A stretch of 64,000 bases of DNA from an uncultured Paracoccaceae bacterium (GTDB taxonomy: Bacteria > Pseudomonadota > Alphaproteobacteria > Rhodobacterales > Rhodobacteraceae): NCBI GenBank assembly GCA_947495795.1, contig CANMAI010000009.1, forward strand, positions 1 through 64,000, read 5' to 3'. Shown piece after piece: positions 62,655-64,000 of the stretch. The position numbers and the translations under genes were made by a program. Positions within the stretch are counted from its first letter, which is position 1. Every line of letters begins with the position of its first letter. The notes beneath the pieces are model-generated. The model worked only from the letters and a program-made list of their open reading frames with translations. It was not told the origin of the DNA and did not search any database.

Positions 62655-63692
62655 ATGTTGAAGTTTTGGAGCGTTCTGGCCGCGGGAGTTATTTCGAGTG
62701 CGACCGTTTTGCCTGCCTACGCTACGGAGTGGAATGTTTCGCTCTGGGGCAGCAGACGCGCGTTTACGGAACACGTGGAAAAACTGGCGGAACTTGTCGA
62801 GAAGGATTCTGGTGGCTCGTTCACCATGAATATCTCTTATGGTGGCCTGGCGCCCAACCGGGAGAACCTCGACGGCATCGCGGCCGGTTCCTTTGAAATG
62901 GCGCAGTTCTGTGCGGGCTATCACCGCGACAAGAACCGCACGATCACAGTGCTGGAATTGCCGTTCCTCGGCGTGGCGACGCTGGAGGAGGAGCTGGCGC
63001 TGAGCCTTGCAATCTATGATCATCCGGCAACCAAGGGCGAGATGGCCAAGTGGAACGCCAAGCTGCTGATGCCAACCCCGCTGCCGCAATACAATCTGGT
63101 CGGGCGCGGCGCGGAACCTCAGGATCTGAACTGGTTTGATGGGATCGGCGTGCGTGCGACGGGTGGTATCGGGGCGGCCTTCGGCCTTCTCGGGGCCAAT
63201 GCGGTCTCTCTCTCCGCGACGGAGACATTCGCTTCCATGGAAAGCGGTGAGATCGACGCGGTGGCCTTTGCCCAGCACGCGCACTTCTCCTTCAAGACGA
63301 TCGATCTTGCCGAGTGGTGGACGAGCAACCTGAACCCCGGCACGGTGAATTGCCCGATCGTGGTGAACGTCGACGCCTATGAGGCACTTTCGCCCGAACA
63401 TCGCGAAATTCTGGACAATGCGCTGGAGCCTTCGCTGGAGCACTTCCTCGCCTATTATCAGGATCTTATCTACAAATGGGATGCGATCCTTGAGATCTTC
63501 AATGTGCGTAAGGTGGAAATCCCCGAAGCCGAAGTGACGGCCTTCCGCGAGCGTGTGGCGGTGCCCGTGCGCACGAAATGGATCTCCGACATGGAAGCCT
63601 CCGGCTTTCCCGGGCAGGAACTGGCCGATTTCGCGGATACGGCGCTGGAAGAGATCCGCGCAGGCAAAAGGCCTATGATTACGCTGCGGTGA
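62655..63692 (+). CDS. TRAP transporter solute-binding protein (DctP family)
   Basis: 345 residues with a signal peptide (1-22, ending LPAYAT). The DctP fold is indicated by NISYGGLAPNRENLDGIAAG, the ligand-contacting GIGVRATGGIGAAFGLLGAN and ETFASMESGEIDAVAFAQHA. It should bind an organic acid in the periplasm. The ATG at 62655 has GGGAG 5 nt upstream; the open frame before it is unsupported. No dctQ or dctM gene follows; a terminator does. Confidence 0.9.
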   Translation: MLKFWSVLAAGVISSATVLPAYATEWNVSLWGSRRAFTEHVEKLAELVEKDSGGSFTMNISYGGLAPNRENLDGIAAGSFEMAQFCAGYHRDKNRTITVLELPFLGVATLEEELALSLAIYDHPATKGEMAKWNAKLLMPTPLPQYNLVGRGAEPQDLNWFDGIGVRATGGIGAAFGLLGANAVSLSATETFASMESGEIDAVAFAQHAHFSFKTIDLAEWWTSNLNPGTVNCPIVVNVDAYEALSPEHREILDNALEPSLEHFLAYYQDLIYKWDAILEIFNVRKVEIPEAEVTAFRERVAVPVRTKWISDMEASGFPGQELADFADTALEEIRAGKRPMITLR

Positions 63693-63714
63693 TTTTGCAG
63701 ATGGTTTGAAATGA

Positions 63715-63748
63715 AAAGAGCGTCCCAGCCGGGGCGCTCTTTTTCTTT
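63715..63748 (+). terminator. Rho-independent terminator after the TRAP binding-protein gene
   Basis: A 12-bp stem with one T-G pair (63715-63726 with 63731-63742, loop AGCC) ends in TTTTTCTTT. It closes the transcript 22 nt after the stop codon. Confidence 0.9.
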
Positions 63749-63842
63749 GGCGGGCGCCACATGTCGAATAGTTGAGTTTTCGGCCCGTCGCGGAAGACAG
63801 GATGCGTGCGGCCACTCTTCAACCGGCAGACAAACGATGTAG

Positions 63843-64000
63843 CGCCAAGGCCGGATGTTTTGGCGCAAACAATTGCTGGGCCGTGACGTCTATACCGAGA
63901 TCCGGACGGCGGATGTGCATGTCGGCCGCCTGCGGAAGGCGCTGAACCGACGCGGCGAGCACGACCCTATTCGGACTGTGCGGTCTGCTGGATGTGCCTT
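63843..64000 (+). pseudogene. Fragment of a second phoB-like gene (winged-helix end), cut by the window edge
   Basis: One frame reads RQGRMFWRKQLLGRDVYTEI and continues to the window end as a close copy of the PhoB winged helix; 32 of 36 residues match from DVY to the SxG near the end. Relative to phoB, four codons are missing after QLL (about 63879), a stop (TAG, 63840-63842) lies directly upstream, and no receiver domain or start is seen. About 19 of 36 codons differ silently from phoB, so it is an old or foreign copy, not a recent duplication. Confidence 0.7.

Noticed and set aside
1-64000. CRISPR arrays, insertion sequences, phage genes, rRNA, PQQ synthesis peptide pqqA
   Set aside because: No spaced direct repeats, transposase or integrase motifs, rRNA sequence or pqqA-like peptide was seen when reading the window.

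Overview
The window looks like a chromosomal segment of an alphaproteobacterium of the Rhodobacterales (Roseobacter/Paracoccus relatives). The basis is gene content and order: a ctaC-ctaB-ctaG-ctaE type cytochrome aa3 operon without subunit I, thrC followed by an M16 peptidase, lysC next to ptsP, phoR-pstSCAB-phoU-phoB, moderately high GC and frequent ATGA/GTGA stop-start overlaps. No rRNA, phage, insertion sequence or CRISPR array was seen; one tRNA (Trp, CCA) is present. Family assignments come from reading motifs in the translations and were not checked by a database search.

Layout. 0-13.6 kb is housekeeping and envelope: the 3' end of tuf with its terminator, an OmpA-type protein, a TPR protein, yaaA, tRNA-Trp, a lipoprotein, a rhodanese, topA, a membrane glycosyltransferase, dprA, a membrane protein and tldD. 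13.8-18.1 kb is the cytochrome c oxidase subunit II/III and assembly operon. 18.1-27.8 kb holds thrC, an M16 peptidase, acetyltransferases, a degenerate metallo-beta-lactamase-fold protein, an FAD-linked oxidase, apt, mtnP, a TetR regulator with a clear operator, and a flavin reductase.

27.8-46.0 kb is the most distinctive part. A PQQ-dependent alcohol dehydrogenase carries the extra Asp (D-Y-D) associated with lanthanide binding. On the same strand follow a LuxR-type response regulator, a FIST-domain sensor protein and a hybrid histidine kinase, resembling the NosP-NahK/ErdR group of Pseudomonas. Nearby are a PQQ-associated beta-propeller, two periplasmic binding proteins, a c-type cytochrome and a Sel1-repeat protein. 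Next comes a form II (AYRGAGR) molybdenum hydroxylase coxSLM, then a NosR-like flavo/iron-sulfur membrane protein with its ApbE flavin transferase but no nosZ. I infer a periplasmic alcohol-oxidation module with its own sensing, next to a second redox module of unknown substrate.

46.0-48.5 kb is a small accessory patch: a TacA-TacT type toxin-antitoxin pair and a solitary Mrr-like restriction endonuclease. 48.5-54.4 kb holds ptsP, lysC, a possible alpha/beta hydrolase, a beta-barrel protein and a DUF1178 protein. 54.5-62.5 kb is the phosphate regulon phoR-pstSCAB-phoU-phoB with a Pho box before pstS. It is followed by an orphan TRAP solute-binding protein and, at the right edge, a diverged fragment of a second phoB-like gene.
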